From the NCBI RefSeq assembly GCF_900099765.1, contig NZ_FNDX01000058.1, forward strand, positions 1 to 36,651: 36,651 bases of DNA, read 5' to 3'. The DNA comes from Paenibacillus typhae (GTDB taxonomy: Bacteria > Bacillota > Bacilli > Paenibacillales > Paenibacillaceae). Both the position numbers and the translations under genes were made by a program. This document shows positions 7,777-15,623 of the stretch, piece after piece; within the stretch, counting starts at the first letter, position 1, and each line of letters starts with the position of its first letter. The notes beneath the pieces are model-generated. The model did not search any database. It was not told the origin of the DNA and saw nothing but the letters and a program-made list of their open reading frames with translations.

Positions 7777-10029
7777 TTACCATGACCAATCTGAGGTCGG
7801 AGGACGATTTTCAACCGTTACAATTCGTTCAAGCACCGGCTGCGTATCTGTATTCGCTGATTTGCGATCTGCCGCGTTCACAAAGGCATCTATCGTCGGC
7901 TGTCCAAATTCTTCTGTCACGGTTAGCCGGATCTCGTATCTGCCCACTTTTGCCGGGTAAAAATTAATGCGGTCAAGGTTAGTATTATTTATTTGAACCC
8001 ATGCTTCTCCTGTAAAATTGCCGTTGTTATCTGAATCATAACGATATTCCCAGACTCGTTTTGCCAGATAGTCGTAGTCAGGTGAAACGGTGAAGTCCTC
8101 CAGAGTTACACTTGCCTTATTTCCATTGTCCAGATCACGGTAGACTATTAATGGCATCGAAATGTACGGTACAGGCGCTTCGTCAGGAGCAACAGTGAAC
8201 GTCCACGAGGTCGTTCCGGAGTAGCCAGCTGTATTTTCAACATACAGGGCAGCCTTGTATTGTCCTGGCGTTTTCATAAGCACATCTACTTCTTTGACCC
8301 CTACAAGACTTCCACTATATTTGATATCTGCATTGGTTCCGCCAGAGATTGCGGTGATAGTAAACCGTGTGCTGCCTTCTATGATTGGGAAATCATCGGA
8401 AACATTTTTAGTTGCATTACGAATTGTGATTTTTCGATTCTGCTTCAAAGTGCCGAGAAGTTGGATTTTAGCTTTCGGTGCAGGAGCTACAATCTTGATG
8501 TCACGAGAGGTAGTAGCAGTCAGACCGTCGTTATCTGTAACTGTAAGCGTAATGGTCTGTGTAGTATCAATGGAGTCAAGACCGTATGAAGTATCACTGG
8601 ACTTGCCGTATAATGCAAGATTCACATTTGGATGCTGCCAGGCATATTTAACTATCGTGCCGTCAGGATCTAAGGATTCGGCTCCGGATACGATGAATTT
8701 TTCGCCGGCAACGACTTGGTCAGGCATGGTGATTCGGGCAATCGGCGGTTTACCGGTAGCCGGTGTGGGCGTAGGGATAGGTATGCTGCTTGGCGGTGGA
8801 CCGTTATAGGTTCCAGCATTAATGGTGAAATTCTCACTCAATGATGATATGCTTCCGGCTGCCGTAACCACCGGCTTTGCAAATCTTACAGTTACGGTCA
8901 AAGTGTAATTCTGGGTAAATCCAGGCTGTGTGGCAGCTTCCTGTTTTGAAATGACAAAATCAAACTGCCTCTCACTGGACAGCACCTTTGCCGTATCTTT
9001 TTTGGTGACTAATGATGCATCATCACCTGTCTTTTTGGCATAAAAAACCCATTCCAAGATGTTAGATGCATCTGTGTAGGCAGCTAGTGATCCCTTCAAG
9101 GACAGCTTTACCGGCACGGCCTTATCCGCGTACTTCTCCGGATTTGGGTTAGGGGTAAGTAATGCTACTTCGCCGGTTAAGGTGGGCTCGGTAGGCAGCT
9201 TGTAATCGAAGGTAACGGTGCCTGCATAACTGTATGTGGTAACTTTTGCGGTAGCTTTGTAGTAGTACGTAACAAAAGCAAAATATCTTCTGCCTTCTGC
9301 AAGACCAGAAAGGCCTGCTGTTGATTCAGGTCTAAATGGAAAAGAATTAGGAATCCAGTAATTCAAAATAACTCTGTTATTTTTAAATTTCGGTTCTTCA
9401 TTTAAGTAACCACTTTTACTAATAACTTCAGGTTCGATAGTTGATTGAATAACATCATCCGATTCAACCACCTCAGCTTTTGAATCATGAAACCATTTTA
9501 AATATTCCCTATCCTGTAAAGGTCCTGCACTAATCACCGTTTTAGGTGGGTTTTGTGATGGAACTCCATCAGTGGCCAGAACATCCCGGTGCGCATTGTT
9601 CACATCATTTTTTTCATCGTACTCATTAATTTGCCAGCGTCTTCCATCCGAATACAACCAAATGGAGTTATATATTTCTGAACCGTATGCCGCTTTGTGA
9701 GAACCCCTATATCCCTGTACATCAATTGTTTTAGTAGATTGGTTTCCTTTGAGAGTGAGTTTAATTTTCCCATCAACTACAGAAAAATTCCCCACTGTAG
9801 TATTATTGCCGGAGTATTTTAAGGTGCTATTTAGAATAGAGGAAGGTATAACTCCACTAGGTAAATCTAATGAGAATGTCCTCGCGCTATTATCAGATCC
9901 AACTAATCCCGTTGAAATTGGAATAGCTATTGAGGCAGTTTTTGAGTCGGCTGCAAATGTAAATTGCGGAATTCCTGTAGCCACTATAACCAGCAACATT
10001 ATATAAATAACTAATTTGCTATTTTTCAT
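7777..10029 (-). CDS. Secreted PKD-domain protein (750 aa)
   Basis: The signal peptide is clear (KNSK, hydrophobic 7-20, cleavage after TFA at residue 26). Residues 27-280 are a unique region. Residues 285-405 look like a beta-sandwich. A Pro-rich linker, PPPSSIPIPTPTP (411-423), leads to a PKD domain (about 429-514) with ESLDPDGTIVKYAW and LTVTDNDGLTATT. Two more Ig-like modules follow. The last, starting near SMPLIVYRDLDNG, resembles the module starting NMPAQVYRDD in the 1314-aa neighbour, so the two share building blocks. The chain ends abruptly at SDWSW with no anchor. The ATG sits 8 nt after the upstream stop. It is probably translated with its neighbours as the exported, surface-exposed part of cluster A; the exact job is unknown. 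Confidence 0.85.
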   Translation of the reverse strand: MKNSKLVIYIMLLVIVATGIPQFTFAADSKTASIAIPISTGLVGSDNSARTFSLDLPSGVIPSSILNSTLKYSGNNTTVGNFSVVDGKIKLTLKGNQSTKTIDVQGYRGSHKAAYGSEIYNSIWLYSDGRRWQINEYDEKNDVNNAHRDVLATDGVPSQNPPKTVISAGPLQDREYLKWFHDSKAEVVESDDVIQSTIEPEVISKSGYLNEEPKFKNNRVILNYWIPNSFPFRPESTAGLSGLAEGRRYFAFVTYYYKATAKVTTYSYAGTVTFDYKLPTEPTLTGEVALLTPNPNPEKYADKAVPVKLSLKGSLAAYTDASNILEWVFYAKKTGDDASLVTKKDTAKVLSSERQFDFVISKQEAATQPGFTQNYTLTVTVRFAKPVVTAAGSISSLSENFTINAGTYNGPPPSSIPIPTPTPATGKPPIARITMPDQVVAGEKFIVSGAESLDPDGTIVKYAWQHPNVNLALYGKSSDTSYGLDSIDTTQTITLTVTDNDGLTATTSRDIKIVAPAPKAKIQLLGTLKQNRKITIRNATKNVSDDFPIIEGSTRFTITAISGGTNADIKYSGSLVGVKEVDVLMKTPGQYKAALYVENTAGYSGTTSWTFTVAPDEAPVPYISMPLIVYRDLDNGNKASVTLEDFTVSPDYDYLAKRVWEYRYDSDNNGNFTGEAWVQINNTNLDRINFYPAKVGRYEIRLTVTEEFGQPTIDAFVNAADRKSANTDTQPVLERIVTVENRPPTSDWSW

Positions 10030-10037
10030 AACGGGTC

Positions 10038-10658
10038 CTACTTTTCCTCTACAATATATTTTTCTGCAAATGCACCATTAAAATATAAATTAATCCGAAA
10101 ATATTCAAAATCCCCCTTGAACATAAATGCTTGGTACGACGACAATTGTTCACCAGGTTTAAGTTCTATCCAACTTACTGCTGACTTATCGTTCAACTTA
10201 ACTGGTGCAGGTCTATAGACTGGATCGAGAGCATTCAGACCTTGAAATTGCAATACCCACTGCCTGCTTCCATTACCATTATCAAGAATCTTTTTACTAT
10301 TATTTTTTACAGTGAATTTTGTCCAAACAAAATATTCGGGATCAGATACTAAGCCGCTTTCCTCTCCGTATTTGTATGTCTTCCGTAAAGCGACTGCTTC
10401 CTTAGAGTCGAAATCAAAAATCATTATTTTCTCCAGTGTATAACTCAGCCCACCAGCCGTAAGAGTAACAGGCAGCTCAACATTCTTCTTCAGTCCGTAT
10501 TTAAACAAGTTATCAGTCATAACCGTGGTTGCGGGTTTGGTGGAACTGGGAGCTGCAGCGGCAGCAGAAACCCGACCATCCTGGAATCCCCCACCCATTG
10601 TGAACAGCTGACTTAACAAAAATACTGCTGCCGTTACTTTAATAATCGACTTTTTCAT
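10038..10658 (-). CDS. Secreted protein of unknown function (DUF4352-like beta-sandwich)
   Basis: This 206-aa protein has a strong signal peptide (MKKSIIK, hydrophobic 7-22, likely cleavage in the VSAAAAA region near 33-36). The mature part carries a module with YVWTKFTVKNNSKK-like character (FVWTKFTVKNNS), ELKPGEQLSSYQAF and a closing beta-strand. This pattern is seen in DUF4352/telokin-like lipoprotein domains (a weak, fold-level resemblance). There is no lipobox Cys. The ATG follows AAAGGGGAT. It lies 60 nt downstream of the TadE-like pair and 8 nt upstream of the 750-aa PKD gene on the same strand, with no terminator on either side. It therefore belongs to the cluster A operon. Its base composition is AT-rich compared with the machinery genes upstream. 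Confidence 0.7.
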   Translation of the reverse strand: MKKSIIKVTAAVFLLSQLFTMGGGFQDGRVSAAAAAPSSTKPATTVMTDNLFKYGLKKNVELPVTLTAGGLSYTLEKIMIFDFDSKEAVALRKTYKYGEESGLVSDPEYFVWTKFTVKNNSKKILDNGNGSRQWVLQFQGLNALDPVYRPAPVKLNDKSAVSWIELKPGEQLSSYQAFMFKGDFEYFRINLYFNGAFAEKYIVEEK

Positions 10659-10718
10659 AATAATATCCCCTTTAATGTTTTTAGATTTAACTGGTGGCTT
10701 GAGCTAATGAATCCCCGC

Positions 10719-11240
10719 CTAGTCCCCCATCCTATACTCCTGCACCGCCGGTACAATGATGGCTTCTTGAACTTTTGAGCGGGAGATTAGGACCGGGTGC
10801 TGTGTCTCGATGACGGCGATAACCGAAGGGCCTTGTATGTATTTGGTGATGCCGTAGGTACTGTCTTCGTAAAGGAACGGAAAAGCCGCTCCGGTCGAAT
10901 CATCGACAATGTCGAATTTCATAATCTTCACTTGTGTTTGCAGCCTGCTGCCCGTGATAGGGGATAAGCTGTCATCAAGTCCGAGGTTTAACTGCAGTGA
11001 CTCCCGGAAGGTTTTGTATGCCTCAGCAGGATCAATGATCAGGCGTCCCCGTGCACGCTCGGCTTCATTAAGCTCCTGTGATGCATCGTGTACAGCCATG
11101 TTGTTGGCGTCTTTCAGCATGCTGCGCACGATGTCCCACTCCTGATTTTGAATCTGAAAAAACCAGGAGTAGACAAAAATCAGCAGGACAAAGGCCAGTT
11201 TGATTACGTAGTCCATAGCTCGGAACCATTCCTCAATCAA
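10719..11240 (-). CDS. Single-span TadE-like/pilin-like protein of cluster A (173 aa)
   Basis: A single N-terminal transmembrane segment (about 11-29, VIKLAFVLLIFVYSWFFQ) is followed by an extracytoplasmic domain with NNMAVHDASQELNEAERARG, a helix typical of TadE/F-type minor pilins. The C-terminal beta-region reads IQGPSVIAVIETQHPVLI. There is no G|xxxxE prepilin site. The TTG start at 11240 overlaps the stop of the upstream gene (TTGA), which implies translational coupling. An internal ATG at 11216 with GAGGAA 12 nt upstream is an alternative that would shorten the protein by 8 residues. Inferred role: membrane-anchored pseudopilin or adaptor in cluster A. Confidence 0.65.
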   Translation of the reverse strand: MIEEWFRAMDYVIKLAFVLLIFVYSWFFQIQNQEWDIVRSMLKDANNMAVHDASQELNEAERARGRLIIDPAEAYKTFRESLQLNLGLDDSLSPITGSRLQTQVKIMKFDIVDDSTGAAFPFLYEDSTYGITKYIQGPSVIAVIETQHPVLISRSKVQEAIIVPAVQEYRMGD

Positions 11241-11617
11241 TCAAGATATTCACTCATTATTGAACCGTGTCCGTAATAACGGGTTGGCTGAGACTTTCCC
11301 GAGAAGTCATAAGGAAATAAATTTAACCGGGGAGCACTAATGTACACGTCAAGCCGCTGTTTACGCTCCTGCACAATCTCCGTATTGCTGGAAATCACAA
11401 TAGAAGCTTCAGGAAAGCCAACAGCCTTCAGATTGGCAATGACCTCATTTTTCATAGAGCTGGTAACTATTCCTTCTGTAGCTGCCTTTTGTGTGATGTA
11501 GGAAGTGTTGGCCTTGACCTGCAGATCGAGCAGATAGTCAATATAAGTGAAAATAGGCTGAAGGAGAATAAATAAGACCAGCCACATAAACAATGCCCGG
11601 AGAACCGTTTCCTTCAC
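11237..11617 (-). CDS. Single-span TadE-like/pilin-like protein of cluster A (126 aa)
   Basis: The N-terminal hydrophobic helix (about 8-26, LFMWLVLFILLQPIFTYID) is followed by YITQKAATEGIVTSSMKN and a beta-rich tail (ASIVISSNTEIV, RLDVYISAPRLNL). This layout matches TadE-like minor pilins and DUF4320-type proteins of firmicute Tad-like loci, recognised by pattern and not by search. The GTG start has GGGAGG 7 nt upstream. The stop overlaps the start of the next gene. No prepilin peptidase cleavage motif is visible. Its neighbours are two tiny membrane proteins upstream and a second TadE-like protein downstream. Confidence 0.65.
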   Translation of the reverse strand: MKETVLRALFMWLVLFILLQPIFTYIDYLLDLQVKANTSYITQKAATEGIVTSSMKNEVIANLKAVGFPEASIVISSNTEIVQERKQRLDVYISAPRLNLFPYDFSGKSQPTRYYGHGSIMSEYLD

Positions 11618-11631
11618 GCCCGTTCCTCCCT

Positions 11632-11775
11632 CTAGTATTGCTCAACTTGCTTGGTATGTTCGATGATATCATCCTGGCTGCCGCCGATTATATGGGTAGC
11701 CGCCGTGATAAAAATCCCGGCAATTACAAAACCGATGGCCAAAAACATGGCAACTGAGATCGAATCCTTTTTCAT
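11632..11775 (-). CDS. Tiny membrane protein (47 aa), paralogue of the adjacent upstream gene
   Basis: Reading from ATG at 11775 to TAG at 11632 gives 47 residues beginning MKKDSISVAMFLAIGF. One hydrophobic span (about 8-26) is followed by a short polar tail (GGSQDDIIEHTKQVEQY). The N-terminus is nearly the same as that of the next upstream gene (MKKDAISTGLFIAIGF), so the two are tandem paralogues. The start is 6 nt past the upstream stop, which suggests coupling; no strong ribosome site is seen. Size and topology recall Flp-type pilins, but the G|xxxxE processing site is missing. Inference: an abundant small structural subunit of the cluster A apparatus. Confidence 0.65.
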   Translation of the reverse strand: MKKDSISVAMFLAIGFVIAGIFITAATHIIGGSQDDIIEHTKQVEQY

Positions 11776-11781
11776 AATTGC

Positions 11782-12000
11782 TTAGACCGCAGGCCGGGTG
11801 GGGGCTTGTACCGCTGCTGTTGCTAAGCCAGGCTCTTTGGACTCAATTACGCTTACACTTACTCCGGGAATAACCGGTCTGTTATCGTCAGCATCATTGA
11901 CTACATCACGGACTACAGGGACGAGAATCGCGATAACAATTGCCACACAAAGGAATCCGATAGCGATAAACAAACCAGTGGAAATAGCGTCTTTTTTCAT
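11782..12000 (-). CDS. Small membrane protein (72 aa), Flp-like in size, cluster A
   Basis: The protein starts MKKDAISTGLFIAIGF. One long hydrophobic helix (about 7-31) is followed by a polar tail with VVNDADDNRPVIPGV and an Ala/Pro-rich end. ATG 12000 is preferred over the in-frame ATG at 12021, because AAAGGGAG sits 9 nt before 12000 and nothing usable precedes 12021. The resulting N-terminus also matches its 47-aa paralogue. A 94-nt AT-rich gap separates it from the TadC-like gene upstream, enough room for an internal promoter, though no clear one was found. There is no prepilin cleavage motif. Probable structural or pore subunit of cluster A; function unproven. Confidence 0.7.
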   Translation of the reverse strand: MKKDAISTGLFIAIGFLCVAIVIAILVPVVRDVVNDADDNRPVIPGVSVSVIESKEPGLATAAVQAPTRPAV

Positions 12001-12094
12001 TGTAAATATCTCCCTTTTCATTTTATATTTTTAATCAGTGCTTGAATATAACAAAAACCTCATAGATATACCTTCATAGTGGTCACACCTTAAG

Positions 12095-12964
12095 TCACTG
12101 GAACATTCCCACTCCGTTAAAATTCCCTTTGATCAGCATGATGTACTGCATCGCGAGCGATACGATCATCAGGAATGTGGCGATAGAGGGGATAACGTTG
12201 ATAATAGTAGAGACGTCGCCGATAAAGGACCATTTTTTCAAATACTGATCGCTGGATATTTTGGTGATAATCTTGCCCTGCTCCCGCAAGTAGTTGGCGG
12301 CCTCGTTATCGTCATCCATCCCTTCTGTTGCCAGCAGAATAGAGCGGATATCGTTGATAAAAGCATGCCTCTCCGGGAATTTCCCGCAAAACCATTCAAT
12401 CGCCTTCTCTGTCCCCTCATCCACCGCCCGCTCGGACAGCTCGTACAGCTCCTGCCGGATGTAGTGGAATTGATTGGCCGTCCCCGCGCAGAAAGCACCG
12501 AACTGTACATACCCGCGCTTGCGCAGCCGGTTGTTCTCGTATAGCCGGATGAAGGATATCAGCTCGCCGTCCTTTTGGATCAGCGTTTTTTGATGCAGCC
12601 AGGCCAGCAGCCAGCCAAACGGCAGATAACGCATGGGACTGCTGACGATCAGGATAAGCAGAGCTATCAACAAATCCGTACCGGAAAAAGGGGCCACCTG
12701 CACAAAACCGCCAACCGCCTGAACTGCCAGGTACAGCAATGCCGCCGAATATCGGAAAATCGTGATTTTTCCTGCTGATACCGAAAGCCCGCCGGATTGC
12801 AGCAGCTGCTGCAGCCGTTCATTCTGAACCTTTTCACCGATTGCTGTCCACTTGATCCCCAGCCGTAATGCATAACGCTCCCGCTTGCTGCTGCTGCTCA
12901 CAAATACAAGCAAGGCCAGATAAGCAACGCCGCAGATGGCAATCAAAAGCAATACCCGTTCCAT
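12095..12964 (-). CDS. TadC/GspF-type inner-membrane platform protein, cluster A
   Basis: This 289-aa protein has an N-terminal span (about 3-24), a central hydrophobic pair (about 70-115), a large cytoplasmic domain with ELSERAVDEGTEKAIEWF and ERHAFINDIRSILLATEG, and a C-terminal span pair near VSTIINVIPSIATFLMIVSL. This order is that of the TadB/TadC (T2SSF) proteins that form the membrane platform on which a CpaF-type ATPase acts. Sequence conservation is weak, so the assignment leans on topology and on position behind the ATPase and TadB-like genes. The ATG follows GAGGTGAT. It starts 12 nt after the TadB-like gene. Confidence 0.7.
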   Translation of the reverse strand: MERVLLLIAICGVAYLALLVFVSSSSKRERYALRLGIKWTAIGEKVQNERLQQLLQSGGLSVSAGKITIFRYSAALLYLAVQAVGGFVQVAPFSGTDLLIALLILIVSSPMRYLPFGWLLAWLHQKTLIQKDGELISFIRLYENNRLRKRGYVQFGAFCAGTANQFHYIRQELYELSERAVDEGTEKAIEWFCGKFPERHAFINDIRSILLATEGMDDDNEAANYLREQGKIITKISSDQYLKKWSFIGDVSTIINVIPSIATFLMIVSLAMQYIMLIKGNFNGVGMFQ

Positions 12965-12976
12965 CTTTATATCACC

Positions 12977-14026
12977 TCAGTGGTAGTCCAGTTTGGGCCT
13001 GGCAAGTATGGTACTGATAAGGAAGGATACGAACAGTCCGGCTACAATGACCATCAGAAAAGCAAGACCGACGCTCGTCTGAAACTGCAGTTTGAAATAG
13101 ACATCAGGCTTCAGCATATACATGAAGGTTCCGACGGAGGATACCAACACAACTAAATTCCCGTAAATCCCCAGACTGATTGCATCCCGGCTGCCTGCTT
13201 TTACCGTCAAAATGGTCTCCCGCTGCTGTTCCATCGAGCGGTTCAGCATCATCAGCGAGCTTTTGAGATGACGGGTTCCCTCCTTCTCGCAATATAGCAG
13301 ATCAGATACAAACTCTATTGCAAAAGTAGTGCCGATCGCGCCCGAGAACCTCATCGCCTCCTCCTTAAGCTCATATTCATTGCTGTAATTGGCAAATCCC
13401 GCTCCCAGCAGCCTCAGCGGAGTTTTTAGCACATTGTCTTCGGTCAAAAAATCTGCAGTCCTCGACAAAATGCTGTCTACCGACAGATGCGTAAACTTGG
13501 AAGCAATTTTGATCACATCAAGCAGATCGTAGCTTCCGCGTACTTTCCGCTGGGCACAGGTGTATCTTATCCGCAGGTATGGAATACTTGCCGCAAGGAC
13601 GGATACAAACAGGGGAAGCCGCCAGGCCTCCTCAATCGGCATCCGCTCCCCAAAGCTGATTCCATCCAAAAAGGGATTACTGAAGCTCATATGCCCTGGC
13701 AGCTCCATTAGCGTGAGCATGGTGGACACAAAGACGGCAGCGAATAGAAATACTGTTTGCAGCGAAAAGCGCATTACGCTGATTCCAGGCTCATATCTCC
13801 GGTGTGCAAAATACAGCAGATTATCCAGATGCCGGTACAGCCAGACCCGCTTATCCGCCCTGCTGACTTTTTTGCGGAGCAGTCTCCTTCTATAATTCAT
13901 CTGCAGATCGACTTTCTGCCCCAGCTGCCGTAAATGCCGCTCAATCAGCGGTTTCACCATCAGCCATAGACCAAAAACAACCAGCAAATGCAGGGCAAAG
14001 CGGATGATATAAAAAACAAGCTCCAC
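12977..14026 (-). CDS. TadB-type inner-membrane platform protein, cluster A
   Basis: This 349-aa protein starts with GTG behind GAGGGGGC. It has an N-terminal span (about 5-25), a Lys/Arg-rich cytoplasmic stretch, two central spans (FSLQTVFLFAAVFVSTMLTL and LPLFVSVLAASIPYL), a cytoplasmic helical domain with SYDLLDVIKIASKF and HLKSSLMMLNRSMEQQRETI, and two C-terminal spans ending VAGLFVSFLISTILA. This is the TadB/GspF pattern. It directly follows the ATPase gene (13 nt). With the next gene it would form a TadB-TadC pair, the assembly platform of a Tad-like machine. Confidence 0.7.
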   Translation of the reverse strand: MELVFYIIRFALHLLVVFGLWLMVKPLIERHLRQLGQKVDLQMNYRRRLLRKKVSRADKRVWLYRHLDNLLYFAHRRYEPGISVMRFSLQTVFLFAAVFVSTMLTLMELPGHMSFSNPFLDGISFGERMPIEEAWRLPLFVSVLAASIPYLRIRYTCAQRKVRGSYDLLDVIKIASKFTHLSVDSILSRTADFLTEDNVLKTPLRLLGAGFANYSNEYELKEEAMRFSGAIGTTFAIEFVSDLLYCEKEGTRHLKSSLMMLNRSMEQQRETILTVKAGSRDAISLGIYGNLVVLVSSVGTFMYMLKPDVYFKLQFQTSVGLAFLMVIVAGLFVSFLISTILARPKLDYH

Positions 14027-14039
14027 GCCTAACGCCCCC

Positions 14040-15623
14040 TCATTCGTTCAGCACAATCTTTGACTTCAGGCTTTCCTTGAGGGGCTCCTCCATCGGTTTC
14101 ATTGCTGCCAGGTGCCCCAGTTCCCGGATGAATACGCGCATAGCTGCGGCATTCTTTTTGGTCATCTTGGCCATCAGCTTCCCGGTCAGCTTGTCATTAT
14201 AGCTCCAGGCCGAACGCTCTTCCTCCCAGCGCATCAGATCATTGGCAAATACCGAATTACGCTCTTCATCGTAAAAGACCTCCGAGATCCGCGTCAGCCG
14301 CTTTTTCCCGTCCGGAACACTTTCCAGAATAAACACCAGCTCACACGACTTCAGCGCCGAGATCAGATGTCCTTTCAGGCTGCCGCCGATCCGTGTGGAG
14401 ACTGCAAAAGCGCCCTGATACGGAATATCCTCAGAATCCACCGTATGAAAGGTTCCTGTAATCCCGTCATAGCCCTTCTCTCCGCTCCAGAGATAAAACT
14501 CCCACTCGTTGTAACGCATTTCGGTCATATAGAGGATGTTCGGATCATGGCGCAGTGACTCCACCCCAACCTCCATCAGCTCCTCGTTGGCCGCCTGAAT
14601 CGGAATAATCCGGTGACCTTTAATCTGGTATGGCAGTATCGACTCCGGATGCTTCTCGATCATCACTACACCCATGCAAGAGCTTGAGCCCAGCAGCTGT
14701 TCGCCGACAATCGTGTTGGCAAAGGTTGTTTTGCCTGAACCTACAGCCCCCGCGATGATTGTGTTGCGGAATGTGCCAGCCAACGCACGGATTAGCTCTA
14801 TGGCTTCTGCCGGGATACATTCTGTTCCCGCCTGATCCTCCAGATCAAGAAACTCGACCACCTGCCGCCGCATGGAAATGGTTGTGAACCCGTCCCATAC
14901 CCTGGGCGATACCCAAATCGCAAGCCGGATGAACCGGCCGGGCCAGAGCGGATCATCCATTTTGAACTCAACCGAAGGATTGTCTTTGTTCAGCTTTTTG
15001 CCCGGATCGCTTTTGAGGAGAGAACGTTTGAGCTGCTCCACCCGGTCCAGCGAAGGCATCTCATACGGATAAGCAACAAACTTTCCGCGGTGATTATAAA
15101 AAATCTGCCGTCCGATCATCTGCAGCCCGGTAGATTCACTATAGGCACGATCTGTGAACCAGCGGTAAGCCGGACCAAATCCTTTCCATTCATGAAAAAG
15201 CGCCTCTGCAGCTGTACGATAAGCCTCCGGCACTTCGCCGGTGAACGGTGTCTTGCGCAAATATTTTTCAATTTCATTCATAAAAAAGCTAACCGCCTGC
15301 GGATCACCAATCAGCGCCTTGGCATTCAGCTCGAAATAGCTGTCATCCTCCCGCTCCAGCCCTGCGTTCATGTCCTGCTTCATCTTTTGCAGAAACCCAT
15401 AGAAGTCCTCTTTTCCCGGCTTGCTGGTACGCAGGACACTCTGTTTCAGAGAAAAAAGAGGCCGCGCTTCCGGTATCAGTTCTTTTCCACACTGCTCGTA
15501 CAGATTGAACGGCAATTCTGTTTGAGTTGCCTGCAGACCCATTTTCCGCCCTCCCGGACTGACATAACGCTGTCCGTTCACCCTGTGCGGCTTCTGCCAC
15601 ATCTCCTCATGGTATTCAATCAT
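14040..15623 (-). CDS. VirB11/CpaF-type secretion ATPase, divergent, cluster A
   Basis: This 527-aa protein has a long N-terminal domain (1-280) and a C-terminal RecA-like domain. Walker A is AGAVGSGKTT (291-300, Lys298). An Asp-box-like segment VVMIEKHPESIL follows. The Walker B region is NILYMTEMR (362-370, Glu368), in place of the usual VGEVRG. The His box is ITGTFHTVDSED (His393), in place of STGHSNS. The key lysine, glutamate and histidine are therefore present but the surroundings are diverged from classical TadA. It probably powers assembly or export at the cytoplasmic membrane. Its ATG overlaps the TadZ-like stop (ATGA), and the TadB-like gene follows after 13 nt. The closest groups are firmicute T2SS/T4P/T4SS-family ATPases; a conjugation ATPase is unlikely given the TadB/C partners. 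Confidence 0.85.
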   Translation of the reverse strand: MIEYHEEMWQKPHRVNGQRYVSPGGRKMGLQATQTELPFNLYEQCGKELIPEARPLFSLKQSVLRTSKPGKEDFYGFLQKMKQDMNAGLEREDDSYFELNAKALIGDPQAVSFFMNEIEKYLRKTPFTGEVPEAYRTAAEALFHEWKGFGPAYRWFTDRAYSESTGLQMIGRQIFYNHRGKFVAYPYEMPSLDRVEQLKRSLLKSDPGKKLNKDNPSVEFKMDDPLWPGRFIRLAIWVSPRVWDGFTTISMRRQVVEFLDLEDQAGTECIPAEAIELIRALAGTFRNTIIAGAVGSGKTTFANTIVGEQLLGSSSCMGVVMIEKHPESILPYQIKGHRIIPIQAANEELMEVGVESLRHDPNILYMTEMRYNEWEFYLWSGEKGYDGITGTFHTVDSEDIPYQGAFAVSTRIGGSLKGHLISALKSCELVFILESVPDGKKRLTRISEVFYDEERNSVFANDLMRWEEERSAWSYNDKLTGKLMAKMTKKNAAAMRVFIRELGHLAAMKPMEEPLKESLKSKIVLNE

